DNA of 64,000 nt from Colwellia polaris (GCF_002104515.1 NZ_NBOE01000004.1:227349-291348); one strand, 5' to 3'. Positions 7,461 through 17,452 are shown, counted from the first letter of the stretch. Numbers and translations: made by a program. The notes: generated by a model not told the origin, from the letters alone.

Positions 7461-10400
7461 ATGGCAATAAATATCTTCACACCTGAACTACTTGAACGAC
7501 ACTTTAGTAAAAATGAATGGAAAAAAGGCGCGAGAATTTTTCAATCTAAAGGCGTAAAAACATGTGCGCTTGACGGTGAAACTATTCGCGGTGTTGTATC
7601 AAGTGAGCGCGCCAATCAGTCAACGTATTTAACACGTTTAGTTTTTGAAGGAAAAAACGGTGATATTGCCAGTTATTGTGATTGTTATATTGGCCGAGAT
7701 TGCAAGCATGGTGCTGCGTTAGCACAACGCTTTATCGATCAACACTTTGATCCAAACAGCACGGCGTCGCCAGAAAAAGTGATTGAAAAATGGCTTAATC
7801 GTTTTCAAGCACAGCCGACGAGATATCAGCCGAATAATCTCCAAAAATCGTTGTTATATTTCTTAAAGCCAAATAGTTACGTTGACGACGATTATTACAC
7901 TTTATCGATTAAATCTTCGCGCGCTAAAGTCAGTGGTGGTTGGAGTCAAACATTAAGCACTGAACATTCTGCCAGCTCATTAATTAATAGCGCTTACGCG
8001 AATAACGATGACGTATCAATAATTACCGAGCTTATGCGTACCAATCAGTTTGGCGATAATATTAAGTATTTTGATTTATTTGAACAAATTATCAAAACTA
8101 ATCGTTGTTTCTGGCAAACAAGTTTCAATTTAGACGAGGCGATTACCTTAGGTGAACCCCTAGAGGCGCAATGGCAATGGCAAGCGCTGGGTAACCATTT
8201 GCACACATTAGAGCTCGTTTTTAATAAGCCAACTGACCATATTATTATCATTAAAGCACAGCCATTGTGTTACTACGATGAGCTAGAAAATTGTTTCGGA
8301 AAAATTAATACCAATACTCAATGTGACTTTGAAGCTGATTTACTTAATTCACCAATTTTTGAAGAAGATAAATTACCTTGGGTAATGAATAAACTGTCAA
8401 TGTCGCTAGGTGATGCAGTACAGCGTTTACCTAAGCCAAAAACAGAATTCTCGCAAGAATTAACTAAACCTGAGGTTTATTTACATTTTTCAACGCCTTC
8501 AGAAACTAACCCTGAAACCGGATATGTAAAAGTTAATTTTTCTTACCAGGGAAGCTTAGTAAATCCACATGACAAAAATGTCACTATTTCGCCAGACAAT
8601 ATCAGTAACGCTAAAGTTAAGTTGTATCGAGATTTGGCTTATGAACAAAGTGTTGTAGATAAATTAACCAGCCTAAAGTTTAGTGTTCAGCCTGAGCCGA
8701 AGCGCTACACTTTTACTAATGAAGACTATTTAAATAAAAAGAAAACACCGAAATTTTCAATGCTAATGCAAGGGCGATTTTTTTGGCAAGCACTTGTGCA
8801 TCAAGAAATTCCTTTACTGAAAGAACTCGGTTGGCATATTAGTTTTGCTGACAATTTTTATTATAAAGCCCTTTCAACTGATAGTATTTTTGATGCAGAA
8901 GTTATTGAAACCGATGATCATGACTTTTTCTCGTTGGGGTTAAACTTAACGGTTGATGGCAGAAAAATGCCGGCATTCCCTATCTTACTAGGCGCTATTG
9001 AACAATTACCAAAGTCAGCTTTGCTTGACCGAGAAAAAGAGCAACTTATTGCGCCAGAGTCACTTATTTATGTTGATTTAGACAAGGGCGATTTTGTTGC
9101 TTTGCGTTACAAAAGCATTCAGCCCTTATTAAAACAGTTTATAGAATTGTTTATGCCGAATGCTTTAAATAGTGACGGCACATTGCAGCTTTCGCGTTTT
9201 CAGGGCCATCAAACATTATCAATGTTAGACGACCAAGGCATGATCGCTACGGGTACCAGTAAACTAAGAGCATTGGCTGATAAATTAAAAGGTTTTCAAA
9301 AGGTCACTACTGTACCTGTGCCAACGGGCTTAAACGCAGCCTTAAGAACATATCAGCATCAAGGGTTAAATTGGTTACAGTTTTTGCGCGAATACCAGTT
9401 AAACGGTATTTTGGCTGATGATATGGGTTTAGGTAAAACCATTCAAACCTTGGCGCATTTGTTAATTGAAAAACAGCAAGGCCGATTAACCAAGCCTGTT
9501 TTAATTGTTGCACCTACCAGTGTTATTTTTAACTGGGCCAACGAAATTGAGAAATTTACGCCACAGCTTTCATATCAGGTTTTACACGGTAGTAAACGCC
9601 AGCAGCATTTTAATTGTTTAGACCGAGATGAAGGCCAAGAGCCAGTTGATATTATTATTACTAGCTATGCCCTGATTATTAAAGATTTAGAGCTATATCG
9701 TGAACAGCCGTTTTATTATCTTATTCTTGATGAAGCGCATTATATTAAAAATACTAAAACTCAATTGTACCAAGCGTTTTTATTGCTTAAAGCTCAACAT
9801 AAGTTGTGCTTAACCGGTACACCAATGGAAAACCATCTTGGTGAGTTTTGGGCGCAATTTAACTTTTTATTACCGGGCTTTTTAGGCGGGCAAAAGCAAT
9901 TTACTAAACTCTTTAGAACGCCAATTGAAAAACATGCAGATCACGAGCGTAAATTATTGCTAAATCAGCGTATTAAGCCATTTATATTACGTCGAACTAA
10001 AGACAAAATTGCCACAGAATTGCCGCCAAAAACCGAGATTATTCAAAAACTACGTATTGAAGGTAAACAAGCCGAACTTTACGAGTCAGTTAGGCTCGCA
10101 ATGGACAGCCGCTTAAAAGATATTATTGCTGAAAAAGGCTTAAAACGTAGCCAGATTGAAGTGCTTGATGCATTGTTAAAATTAAGACAAGTTTGTAACC
10201 ACCCTAAGTTGTTATCGCTTGATGGTGCTCAAAAGGTAGAACAGTCAGCAAAACTTGATTATTTAATGGAAACATTGCCTGAACAAATTGATGAAGGCCG
10301 GAGAATTTTAATCTTTTCGCAGTTCACTAGCATGCTGGGCTTAATTGAAGAGGCGCTAATAGCCGCTAATATTGGCCATGTAAAATTAACCGGTTCAACC

Positions 10401-10760
10401 ACGAAAAGACAAGAAGTTGTTGATAAATTTCAGCGCGGTGATGTGCCGGTATTTTTAATCAGCTTACGTGCGGGTGGTGTAGGTTTAAACCTGACGACTG
10501 CTGATACAGTGATACATTTTGACCCTTGGTGGAACCCTGCGGTAGAAAACCAAGCTACAGATAGAGCGCATCGTATAGGGCAAAATAAACCTGTTTTTGT
10601 TTATAAATACATTATTGAAAATTCAATTGAAGAAAAAATTCAACGTATACAACAAAACAAGGCAGAGCTAGCAAAAGCGCTATTGTCAGAAGAGGTTAGT
10701 GATAATAAGCTGAGCTTAACCGATGATATTTTAACGTCGTTACTAGCGCCATTAGATTAG
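7461..10760 (+). CDS. SNF2-family helicase with N-terminal SWIM zinc finger
   Basis: A 1099-residue protein. A SWIM finger lies near the N-terminus (C73, C75, C81, H83; CDCYIGRDCKH). A long middle region of about 500 residues without clear motifs follows, then a full SNF2/SWI2 ATPase. Motif I is DDMGLGKT at about 651-660, the DEAH-type motif LILDEAHYIKN is near 755, and the second lobe has FSQFTSML, RAGGVGLNL and WWNPAVENQATDRAHRIGQ near 1005-1040. Such enzymes translocate on double-stranded DNA and displace bound proteins, for example stalled RNA polymerase. The SWIM-SNF2 arrangement is a known bacterial group distinct from RapA. It stands alone with a divergent upstream neighbour. Confidence 0.93.
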   Translation: MAINIFTPELLERHFSKNEWKKGARIFQSKGVKTCALDGETIRGVVSSERANQSTYLTRLVFEGKNGDIASYCDCYIGRDCKHGAALAQRFIDQHFDPNSTASPEKVIEKWLNRFQAQPTRYQPNNLQKSLLYFLKPNSYVDDDYYTLSIKSSRAKVSGGWSQTLSTEHSASSLINSAYANNDDVSIITELMRTNQFGDNIKYFDLFEQIIKTNRCFWQTSFNLDEAITLGEPLEAQWQWQALGNHLHTLELVFNKPTDHIIIIKAQPLCYYDELENCFGKINTNTQCDFEADLLNSPIFEEDKLPWVMNKLSMSLGDAVQRLPKPKTEFSQELTKPEVYLHFSTPSETNPETGYVKVNFSYQGSLVNPHDKNVTISPDNISNAKVKLYRDLAYEQSVVDKLTSLKFSVQPEPKRYTFTNEDYLNKKKTPKFSMLMQGRFFWQALVHQEIPLLKELGWHISFADNFYYKALSTDSIFDAEVIETDDHDFFSLGLNLTVDGRKMPAFPILLGAIEQLPKSALLDREKEQLIAPESLIYVDLDKGDFVALRYKSIQPLLKQFIELFMPNALNSDGTLQLSRFQGHQTLSMLDDQGMIATGTSKLRALADKLKGFQKVTTVPVPTGLNAALRTYQHQGLNWLQFLREYQLNGILADDMGLGKTIQTLAHLLIEKQQGRLTKPVLIVAPTSVIFNWANEIEKFTPQLSYQVLHGSKRQQHFNCLDRDEGQEPVDIIITSYALIIKDLELYREQPFYYLILDEAHYIKNTKTQLYQAFLLLKAQHKLCLTGTPMENHLGEFWAQFNFLLPGFLGGQKQFTKLFRTPIEKHADHERKLLLNQRIKPFILRRTKDKIATELPPKTEIIQKLRIEGKQAELYESVRLAMDSRLKDIIAEKGLKRSQIEVLDALLKLRQVCNHPKLLSLDGAQKVEQSAKLDYLMETLPEQIDEGRRILIFSQFTSMLGLIEEALIAANIGHVKLTGSTTKRQEVVDKFQRGDVPVFLISLRAGGVGLNLTTADTVIHFDPWWNPAVENQATDRAHRIGQNKPVFVYKYIIENSIEEKIQRIQQNKAELAKALLSEEVSDNKLSLTDDILTSLLAPLD

Positions 10761-10864
10761 GGCGGTTAGGGTTTGTCGTTATTAATATATTGCTAATACT
10801 GCTGGGTTAAACATATACAGCTAGTCATACTAAGTTATTTTATACCTTAAGGACTTAACACTAT

Positions 10865-10908
10865 TTCAGTAATATAAATCTTAGAAGTTATTGATTTATA
10901 TTGCTGAA
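10865..10908. repeat. 16-bp inverted repeat between convergent genes
   Basis: The arms TTCAGTAATATAAATC (10865-10880) and GATTTATATTGCTGAA (10893-10908) are complementary at 15 of 16 positions, with a 12-nt loop. The structure lies between the SNF2 gene and the convergent cold-shock gene. It is long and AT-rich without a T-run, so it is either a weak bidirectional terminator or a relic of a small mobile repeat. Confidence 0.6.
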
Positions 10909-10934
10909 TTCATATCGACATTTTAGCTTAAACC

Positions 10935-11540
10935 TCAGTTAAAAATTGCTAAAAATTTAGCTCCAGCCGAAGTATGTAACCCTATTAACATGCCAAGGTT
11001 AATCATAACGGTTAGCCAAAATATAACGCGAAAGTCACGCTTTGATGATTTATGTCGTAATAGTTGCTGGGCTAATGCCGCACCTGGCCAACCGCCAGCT
11101 AAAGCAAGTATATGTAAAGTGCCTTCAGATGTTCGCCAAGCTTTGCGCTTTGCTTTAGATTTATCAAAGGCATAAATAAGATACGTTATAAAGCTGAGAG
11201 AAAGATAGAACAGCATTATTTTTTGCGGAAAATAACCTAAAAACGCTGTAATCACGAGCAACGCAAGAAAAGTAAGTGATAAGAAAATTGAGAATAGACT
11301 AACTTTTTTAGGCTTTTTTTGCTTTAATTTTTCACCGGAAAATGTTGCCTCACACGCGCAATATCTATTGTCGCTATCTTTGGTGATTGAAAAGGTAATA
11401 ACGTCTTTTAATTTTGGCTCTCTTTGGCGATTTTCAAAAGCGGATTTATGAATAAACACATGGCTTCCGCCGCCAGTAGGAGCAATAAACCCATATGCTT
11501 TATCAGCATGCCATTTAATTAACTGTCCTTTTAAACGCAC
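10935..11540 (-). CDS. Cold-shock domain / DUF1294 membrane fusion protein
   Basis: The start is set at GTG 11538-11540, giving 201 residues beginning with the family-typical VRLKGQLIKW. AGAAGGA lies about 9 nt upstream. An in-frame ATG at 11567 would add nine residues but has a poor ribosome site. Residues 1-65 are a cold-shock (OB-fold) domain with the RNP-like elements KAYGFI and HVFIHKSAF, which binds single-stranded nucleic acid. Residues 80-201 are the DUF1294 region with about three membrane helices (LLVITAFLGYF, IMLFYLSLSFITYLIYAFD, FWLTVMINLGMLIGL) and the signature AGGWPGA. The role of the fusion is unknown, and it would tether an RNA-binding domain to the inner membrane. The family assignment is secure. 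Confidence 0.85.
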   Translation of the reverse strand: MRLKGQLIKWHADKAYGFIAPTGGGSHVFIHKSAFENRQREPKLKDVITFSITKDSDNRYCACEATFSGEKLKQKKPKKVSLFSIFLSLTFLALLVITAFLGYFPQKIMLFYLSLSFITYLIYAFDKSKAKRKAWRTSEGTLHILALAGGWPGAALAQQLLRHKSSKRDFRVIFWLTVMINLGMLIGLHTSAGAKFLAIFN

Positions 11541-11780
11541 TGTATTGATCCTTCTATACGATATCATCCATGATAAGTTTATAATGAGGTTCCTGGTAAA
11601 CCAGTTTGGTTTACTTATTTAAGACTACCCCATAATGTAAAAAATAACACTATGGCTAAATATGAATTTAGTAACAAAAAATATCAAATAATATTTAATT
11701 ATGATTTATAGATGTCTGTGCTAGCGTAGTTTTTTAGATTGTCATACCATGGTGTTCTCTTTTAATTAGTGATTTTACTG

Positions 11781-12917
11781 ATGCGATTTTCTTTTTCTTT
11801 ATATTTTTCTTTGCTCTTCTCTATAACAGCAACAGCTCATGCCTTCACAGAAGCCCCAGTGAGTTTTTTTGCGCTAGATAAAGCCCCTGAACTTGGAAAG
11901 ATGGCAAATTTTAAAGCTAGTGCACTATGCAATGTAGCGGATAAAACTCAGTATTATTTAGCGAATTTTAGTGAAGATAAATTTGCAGTACATGCTGGAA
12001 AGGTATTTGATGAAAGCGTTACGCTTTCGAGGGTTGAGCAAACTTTAGCGTTTATTTGCCAAACTTATCGTGAAGATGTTCGAGCTAATCGCCATAGTCG
12101 TTTACATGACCCTGACTTTCTCACTAGTTACTTTGATTTCTATCGTTGGACACCTGATATTGCAAGCGCACGCTCAATCGCCCTTAAAAGTACCAACGCT
12201 AGAAAAACAAGTATGTTAAATGATATTCCTACAGACAAAATATTTTTAACTAAGTATTACACTAAATTATTAACTGCCAGCGATGTTAAAACCTCGGTTT
12301 ATAATCAGGCTTTATATGCGTTGCCCTATGATGAGCTAGGCTTAACGTTAGCTGAAGCGAATAATGACCCAACCATTACCCGTAATAAGTTTACTCGCCA
12401 AGAAATAATTTCTGGCGTATTAGAAGAGAAAAAATTAGCTAAAGCGTTAATTTGGTTAACAGAAGAAGCACTGCATGACGTGCTATTGCAAGGCACAGGT
12501 GTTGTTGACGTTAACGGTGTGCGACGTTACTTTAATGTTCATCGTAATAACGGCATTGCTTATGATTATGCGATAGGTAAGCGTGATCAAGCGCGCTATT
12601 GGTATTTTTCAGAAGTGCCTAGCATTATGGGTTATGGTGAAACGCTTGAAAATAAAATAGCGATTCAACCACAAGTGTCTTTTGCAGGCAATGTTGCTGA
12701 TCTCGGCTTAGGTAAGTTATTTATGGTGAGCTATAAACAAGCAGATAATGAAGTATCACGTTTAGGGGTACTGTCTGATCAAGGTGGTGCTTTTGACAAT
12801 AATTTATTTCAATTAGATTTATTAGTTGATAGTTACTTTGGCTGGAAAGATTATCATCAAGCTAATAAACAGTTACCTGATTATGCCAACGCTTGGCTAA
12901 TGCTTATTAAGCTGTAG
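11781..12917 (+). CDS. Secreted MltA-like murein transglycosylase homologue
   Basis: ATG 11781 gives 378 residues with a clear signal peptide (MRFSFSLYFSLLFSITATAHA); a GTG at 11769 would only lengthen it. The middle and C-terminus resemble MltA. LTKYYTKLL with YNQALYALPYDE recalls the substrate-groove domain, VLLQGTGVVDVNGVRRYFNV matches the IQGSG-type segment, and RLGVLSDQGGAF aligns with the MltA 3D-domain DTGGAI, keeping the aspartate that acts as general acid/base. There is no lipobox, so it would be periplasmic rather than an outer-membrane lipoprotein. MltA enzymes cleave glycan strands and form 1,6-anhydro ends. Similarity is divergent, and activity is inferred from the retained Asp. 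Confidence 0.6.
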   Translation: MRFSFSLYFSLLFSITATAHAFTEAPVSFFALDKAPELGKMANFKASALCNVADKTQYYLANFSEDKFAVHAGKVFDESVTLSRVEQTLAFICQTYREDVRANRHSRLHDPDFLTSYFDFYRWTPDIASARSIALKSTNARKTSMLNDIPTDKIFLTKYYTKLLTASDVKTSVYNQALYALPYDELGLTLAEANNDPTITRNKFTRQEIISGVLEEKKLAKALIWLTEEALHDVLLQGTGVVDVNGVRRYFNVHRNNGIAYDYAIGKRDQARYWYFSEVPSIMGYGETLENKIAIQPQVSFAGNVADLGLGKLFMVSYKQADNEVSRLGVLSDQGGAFDNNLFQLDLLVDSYFGWKDYHQANKQLPDYANAWLMLIKL

Positions 12918-12973
12918 CTCACTTTTAGTGCTAACGGCGTAAGCGCTATTTAAATAGAGCAAGAGAGTATTAG

Positions 12974-14878
12974 CTAAGCCACAATACTACAAACAGGTTG
13001 CTTTTTTTCTGCTTGGTTTATAGTTTCAATTGTTGGTTTGTAATCAAGTGGTGCCGCGATTAATATTTGACGAATTTTAGCTTCATCTTCATCACACATA
13101 GCGTCTTTTAATTGATCAATTATTTTTGCCACATCACTATAATGCAATGAACGCTCGTTGGCGGTTAATATACGCTGGTGTTTAGTTTTACTTGCCTGAT
13201 CACCAATAAGTAATTCCTCGTACAGTTTTTCCCCCGGTCGTAAACCGCTGTACTGTATTTCAATATCACCGAGTGGGTTGGCAACATCTTTAACTGTTAA
13301 GCCCATTAAATGCGTCATTTTATATGCTAAGTCGACTATTTTTACTGGTTTACCCATGTCTAATACAAAAACGTCACCACCAGTGCCCATAGCTCCTGCT
13401 TGAATTACTAACTGTGCAGCTTCTGGAATGGTCATAAAGTAACGAATAATATCGGGATGGGTAATGGTGATAGGGCCGCCACGCTTAATTTGCTTTTTAA
13501 ATAGCGGTACTACTGAGCCAGAAGAGCCTAATACATTGCCAAAACGTACCATGATAAAACGCGTGTTATGATCTTTTTTAGCAAAACCTTGTAGTACCAA
13601 TTCAGCTAAGCGTTTAGTGGCACCCATTACATTGGTAGGCCTTACTGCTTTATCGGTAGAAATAAGCACGAAAGTCTCTACTTCACAGTAGATAGCAGCT
13701 TGAGCGATTTCATATGTGCCCAATACGTTATTAGTTACCCCAGCAATAACGTTATTCTCAACCATAGGAACATGTTTGTATGCCGCGGCATGATAGATAG
13801 TTTGTACTTTGTGCTTATGAAAAATATGGCTCATTAACATGCCATTTTGCACATTGCCAATTAAAGGCTCTATGTGCAGAAGGTTAAGGCTTTCTGCTAA
13901 AGTTTCAGTTAATTCTTGGTGAATTTCGTATAATAACGCCTCACTCACATCAAGTAATATCAGTGCCTTGGGCTTGTTTAGTACGATTTGTCGACACAGC
14001 TCTTTACCTATTGAACCACCAGCACCCGACACCATAACGACTTTGTCAGTAATATTGGCACTGAGTAATTCTGCAATGGGCTCAACCGGCTTGCGGCCAA
14101 GTAATTCATCAACAGAAACTTCTCTTAATTCATCTATACCACGTTTGCCCGATACTATATCTGACATGTCAGGCACAATTAATAACTCAAGGGCATAGGG
14201 CTCTAAGTGCGCAACAATTTGCTTTAAGCGCGCTGGGTCAACGGTAGGTATGGCAATTAATACTTTGAATTGACCATGCTTTTTAATTAACTTTGCAATA
14301 TCTTGATGCGAGTGGATTTTAAGCCCTAAAACTCTACGACCTACATAGCGTTTCTTTTCATCTAGAAAAGCTAATGGTTGATACTTTTTACCTTGAGATA
14401 AGGCATGCACCAGTTGCCTGCCTGCACTACTGGCGCCGTAGATAACCACACCTTCTCGTTCATCAAATAAATTCTTTCTTGAAATTATGCTAACTAATGC
14501 TCTTGCCCCAGCAATGTTGATACTGGCAATAACGAAAAATACTATCGGTACAGAACGAGGAATGAATGCGTCAAAAACTAGGCTGCTTAAATAAAAAATA
14601 AAACAGGCAACAAGCAGTAATACTTGAACTTTGAGGAAGGCTTTGGCATTGAAAAACCGTACAAAAGAGCTGTAAACATCGAAAATATAAAACAGTGTTA
14701 GTGTTGATGTTGCTACTGCAACGAAAGCAATGTTTTCGTGAAGAGAAAATTCAATATTCTCGATACCTAAGCGAATAATATAAGCAAAATAAAATGCTAC
14801 TGCTAGAGAGAATAAATCGTATATTACTGCTAATAACAACTTAATAGCACTTGGAATTAAGTCAATTCGTCTAACCAT
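12974..14878 (-). CDS. Membrane-bound UDP-sugar 4,6-dehydratase (WbpM/PglF type)
   Basis: A 634-residue protein. Four N-terminal membrane helices (within about 10-130) are followed by a CoA-binding-like Rossmann domain (VVIYGASSAGRQLV) and a catalytic SDR domain with VMVSGAGGSIGKELC for NAD(P). The catalytic stretch STDKAVRPTNVMGATKR has Met in place of the usual SDR Tyr, as known for WbpM/PglF enzymes. These convert UDP-GlcNAc to UDP-4-keto-6-deoxy-GlcNAc, the first step toward bacillosamine-type or QuiNAc/FucNAc sugars. It is the last gene of the leftward operon, 137 bp after the aminotransferase gene. Context with aminotransferase, acetyltransferase and phosphosugar transferase favours the PglF role. 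Confidence 0.88.
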   Translation of the reverse strand: MVRRIDLIPSAIKLLLAVIYDLFSLAVAFYFAYIIRLGIENIEFSLHENIAFVAVATSTLTLFYIFDVYSSFVRFFNAKAFLKVQVLLLVACFIFYLSSLVFDAFIPRSVPIVFFVIASINIAGARALVSIISRKNLFDEREGVVIYGASSAGRQLVHALSQGKKYQPLAFLDEKKRYVGRRVLGLKIHSHQDIAKLIKKHGQFKVLIAIPTVDPARLKQIVAHLEPYALELLIVPDMSDIVSGKRGIDELREVSVDELLGRKPVEPIAELLSANITDKVVMVSGAGGSIGKELCRQIVLNKPKALILLDVSEALLYEIHQELTETLAESLNLLHIEPLIGNVQNGMLMSHIFHKHKVQTIYHAAAYKHVPMVENNVIAGVTNNVLGTYEIAQAAIYCEVETFVLISTDKAVRPTNVMGATKRLAELVLQGFAKKDHNTRFIMVRFGNVLGSSGSVVPLFKKQIKRGGPITITHPDIIRYFMTIPEAAQLVIQAGAMGTGGDVFVLDMGKPVKIVDLAYKMTHLMGLTVKDVANPLGDIEIQYSGLRPGEKLYEELLIGDQASKTKHQRILTANERSLHYSDVAKIIDQLKDAMCDEDEAKIRQILIAAPLDYKPTIETINQAEKKQPVCSIVA

Positions 14879-15015
14879 GAAAATGTACCCTACTACACGC
14901 CGTTTTTAATGCAAACTGCATTAACGATCTTGATTAAGTATTCTTGCAACATATGGTTACATTGTCATTACTTAATTTAACAAATGCTATAGATATTTAC
15001 TCTCGATACAGCGAT

Positions 15016-16197
15016 TTACAGTTTGTTATTAATAATATCAAGCGCTTGGGTGAGTGATTCACACACATTACTTATTTCACTATTAGTAATTGTTGGGTGC
15101 ACTAAGAACATTAAACTTGTTTCACCAAGCATTTTTGCTTGTTTTAACGCCACTTTTGGCTGAAGCTCTGTATTATCGAAAGCCTTTTCTTTATAAACTT
15201 CTGAGCAGCTTCCAGAATAACAAGGTACATTAAGCGCATTAATTGCAGTGAGAACATCGTCTCGTAAGACACCTGCAGGTAGTTTGCTTTGATCGACAAA
15301 TACGTAACACTTGTAGTAAGCATGTTGAATATAATTTGGCACTGTTGGTACGATTAACCATGAATATTGACGACATACTTGGAATATTTTTTCCGCATTT
15401 TCATTACGTAGTTTGGTCCAAGTTGGCATACGCTTAAGCTGGATGCGACCAATTGCTGATTGCATTTCAGTAAGGCGCCAATTGGTACCAAAACTCTCAT
15501 GTAACCAACGATAACCAGGTGGGTGCTGTTTTTCATAAACCGCCGCATACGATTTTCCATGATCTTTAAAAGCCCATGCTTTGCGCCAAAGGTTTTCGTC
15601 GTTAGTTGTTAACATTCCACCTTCACCACCCGTGGTCATTATTTTATCTTGGCAAAATGACCAAGCACCAATATGGCCAATACTTCCAACCGATTTTCCT
15701 TTGTACTTGGTACCATGAGCTTGCGCGCAATCTTCTATTACATATAAATTATGCCGCGTGGCTAGTGCCATAATATCATCCATTTCACAAGGCCAACCGG
15801 CTAAGTGAACACATATAATGGCTTTGGTTTTATCGGTTATTACGGGGTTAATTGTTGCAGCGCTAATGTTTTGACTGTCAAGTTCAACATCGGCAAAAAT
15901 AGGCGTTGCACCCGCATTAATAATACTACTGATGGAAGCGATAAAGGTTCTGGAAGTTACAATAACTTCATCACCTTGGCTAATATTTAAAGCATGTAAA
16001 GCCAAGTCTAACGCCAAAGTACCATTAGCAACGGCCACGGCATATTTACAGTCAGTATACTCGGCAAACTCTTTTTCAAACTCTCGGCCTTGTTGGCCAG
16101 TCCAGTAATTAACTTTATTTGATTGTAAAACTTGGCTAACCGCAGTTATTTCTTCTTCGCTAAAGCTAGGCCATGGTGACAGATGCGTATTGAGCAC
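15016..16197 (-). CDS. PLP-dependent sugar aminotransferase (DegT/DnrJ/EryC1/StrS; PglE-like)
   Basis: A 393-residue aminotransferase of the DegT/DnrJ/EryC1/StrS class. Visible landmarks are VANGTLALDLALHAL (cofactor phosphate region), VIEDCAQAHG (the aspartate contacting the pyridine nitrogen, and the stacking region), and SFCQDKIMTTGGEGGM with the Schiff-base lysine. It would transfer an amino group from glutamate to the 4-keto sugar made by the neighbouring dehydratase. The start is GTG with AGGAT upstream. It lies 17 bp downstream of the acetyltransferase gene in the same operon. The exact sugar isomer (bacillosamine versus a C4 epimer) cannot be read from sequence. Confidence 0.87.
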   Translation of the reverse strand: MLNTHLSPWPSFSEEEITAVSQVLQSNKVNYWTGQQGREFEKEFAEYTDCKYAVAVANGTLALDLALHALNISQGDEVIVTSRTFIASISSIINAGATPIFADVELDSQNISAATINPVITDKTKAIICVHLAGWPCEMDDIMALATRHNLYVIEDCAQAHGTKYKGKSVGSIGHIGAWSFCQDKIMTTGGEGGMLTTNDENLWRKAWAFKDHGKSYAAVYEKQHPPGYRWLHESFGTNWRLTEMQSAIGRIQLKRMPTWTKLRNENAEKIFQVCRQYSWLIVPTVPNYIQHAYYKCYVFVDQSKLPAGVLRDDVLTAINALNVPCYSGSCSEVYKEKAFDNTELQPKVALKQAKMLGETSLMFLVHPTITNSEISNVCESLTQALDIINNKL

Positions 16198-16214
16198 AGG
16201 TGATCCTATAAAAT

Positions 16215-16853
16215 TTAAATGAGTGAACGAACAGGGAGGGCAGGTACGCCCATGTACAGTTGATTACTTTGGGTAGATTTTGTGATTACTGCGCCTGCAC
16301 CAGATTGGGTGTTTGGGGCAATGGTAATATATTCAACAACGGCACTGCCGATACCCAACCATGATAATTTGCCAACCTTAACACCGCCGGCAATATTGAC
16401 TCCTGGAGAAATATGGCAATAAGCCTGAATATGACAATCGTGATCTATAGTTGCCGCGGTGTTAATAATACAACCTTCATCAATGCGTGCGCCAATATTA
16501 ACCACAGCATTGGCAAAAATAACGACGCCATAGCTAATCGAACTATGTTGGCTAACAAAGGCCGTAGGATGAATTAATGTTGCTAGGTGGCACTGTTTGG
16601 CCACGAGCTGCGCTATTAATTTAGCCCGTATTGTGTTGCTGCCAATAGCAACAATAAAATCGGCGTTTTCACGGTAATTAACCCAGTTGGCGGTAGGGCC
16701 AGACACTTGCCAATGGCTATTCGCGTTGAGTTTATCTAAGCAGTCATCAAGAAATATAATGTTATTGTAGTAACCTAGGCTTAAGGCACAGTCGGCGACA
16801 ACCAAGCCATGACCACCAGCACCAATAATTACTAAAGTTTTGTTTTTATTCAT
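16215..16853 (-). CDS. Sugar O/N-acetyltransferase (PglD/NeuD family)
   Basis: A 212-residue protein. The N-terminal Rossmann-like part carries TLVIIGAGGHGLVVAD, which binds the UDP-sugar. The C-terminal part is a left-handed beta-helix of hexapeptide repeats. The segment NTAATIDHDCHIQAYCHISPG contains the DHDC histidine equivalent to the catalytic base of PglD. Predicted reaction: acetyl-CoA-dependent N-acetylation of the 4-amino group, completing UDP-diNAc-bacillosamine. The gene overlaps the upstream phosphosugar transferase gene by 4 bp, so the two are translationally coupled. Confidence 0.86.
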   Translation of the reverse strand: MNKNKTLVIIGAGGHGLVVADCALSLGYYNNIIFLDDCLDKLNANSHWQVSGPTANWVNYRENADFIVAIGSNTIRAKLIAQLVAKQCHLATLIHPTAFVSQHSSISYGVVIFANAVVNIGARIDEGCIINTAATIDHDCHIQAYCHISPGVNIAGGVKVGKLSWLGIGSAVVEYITIAPNTQSGAGAVITKSTQSNQLYMGVPALPVRSLI

Positions 16854-17452
16854 GATTGGCCTGTAAATTTGCTCATGGTAGCTTCACCTTCGGCGTTAAT
16901 GTCGGCTTGTGAGAAAACCTTTTTAATGGTCAGGTAGATAATTTTAATATCTAACCACAAAGATTGGTTCTCAACATACCAAACATCGAGTTCGAATTTT
17001 TCTTGCCAGCTGATCGCGTTACGGCCATTAACCTGTGCCCAGCCGGTAATACCTGGTTTTACGTCATGCCTTTTTGCTTGTACTTCAGAATATAATGGCA
17101 AGTATTCAATCAGTAACGGTCGAGGACCCACTAAGCTCATATCACCTTTTAGTACGGACAAAAGTCCTGGTAGTTCATCTAAACTGGAATTTCTGAGTTT
17201 TATGCCAAAAGGCGTTAAACGTTCTTGATCTGGTAAAATATTACCATTTTTGTCTTGAGCATCTCGCATGGAACGAAATTTTTTCATGGTAAAGATTTGA
17301 CCATTCAATCCAGGACGTTTTTGGCTGAAAAGTACTGGTTTACCAAGGTTTTTAGCAACTTTAAAAGCAACAAAAATATATACAGGTGAGAGAATAATTA
17401 GCGCTGATAAGGCCGCTAATATATCAATAATTCGTTTGATAATTTTATACAT
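16850..17452 (-). CDS. Initiating phosphoglycosyl transferase (PglC-like)
   Basis: A 200-residue protein with one N-terminal hydrophobic segment (IIDILAALSALIILSPVYIFVAF, probably a re-entrant helix) and the bacterial sugar-transferase fold. Landmarks are LFSQKRPGLNG, MKKFRSM, the Asp-Glu catalytic pair in SLDELPGLLSVLKGDMSLVG and the PGITGWAQVNGR signature. It is the short, monotopic PglC form rather than the long WbaP/WcaJ form. It would move a phospho-sugar from its UDP donor to undecaprenyl phosphate at the cytoplasmic face, starting glycan assembly. It is the first gene of the leftward operon, with its promoter in the 86-bp divergent gap to the rightward operon. Confidence 0.88.
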   Translation of the reverse strand: MYKIIKRIIDILAALSALIILSPVYIFVAFKVAKNLGKPVLFSQKRPGLNGQIFTMKKFRSMRDAQDKNGNILPDQERLTPFGIKLRNSSLDELPGLLSVLKGDMSLVGPRPLLIEYLPLYSEVQAKRHDVKPGITGWAQVNGRNAISWQEKFELDVWYVENQSLWLDIKIIYLTIKKVFSQADINAEGEATMSKFTGQS

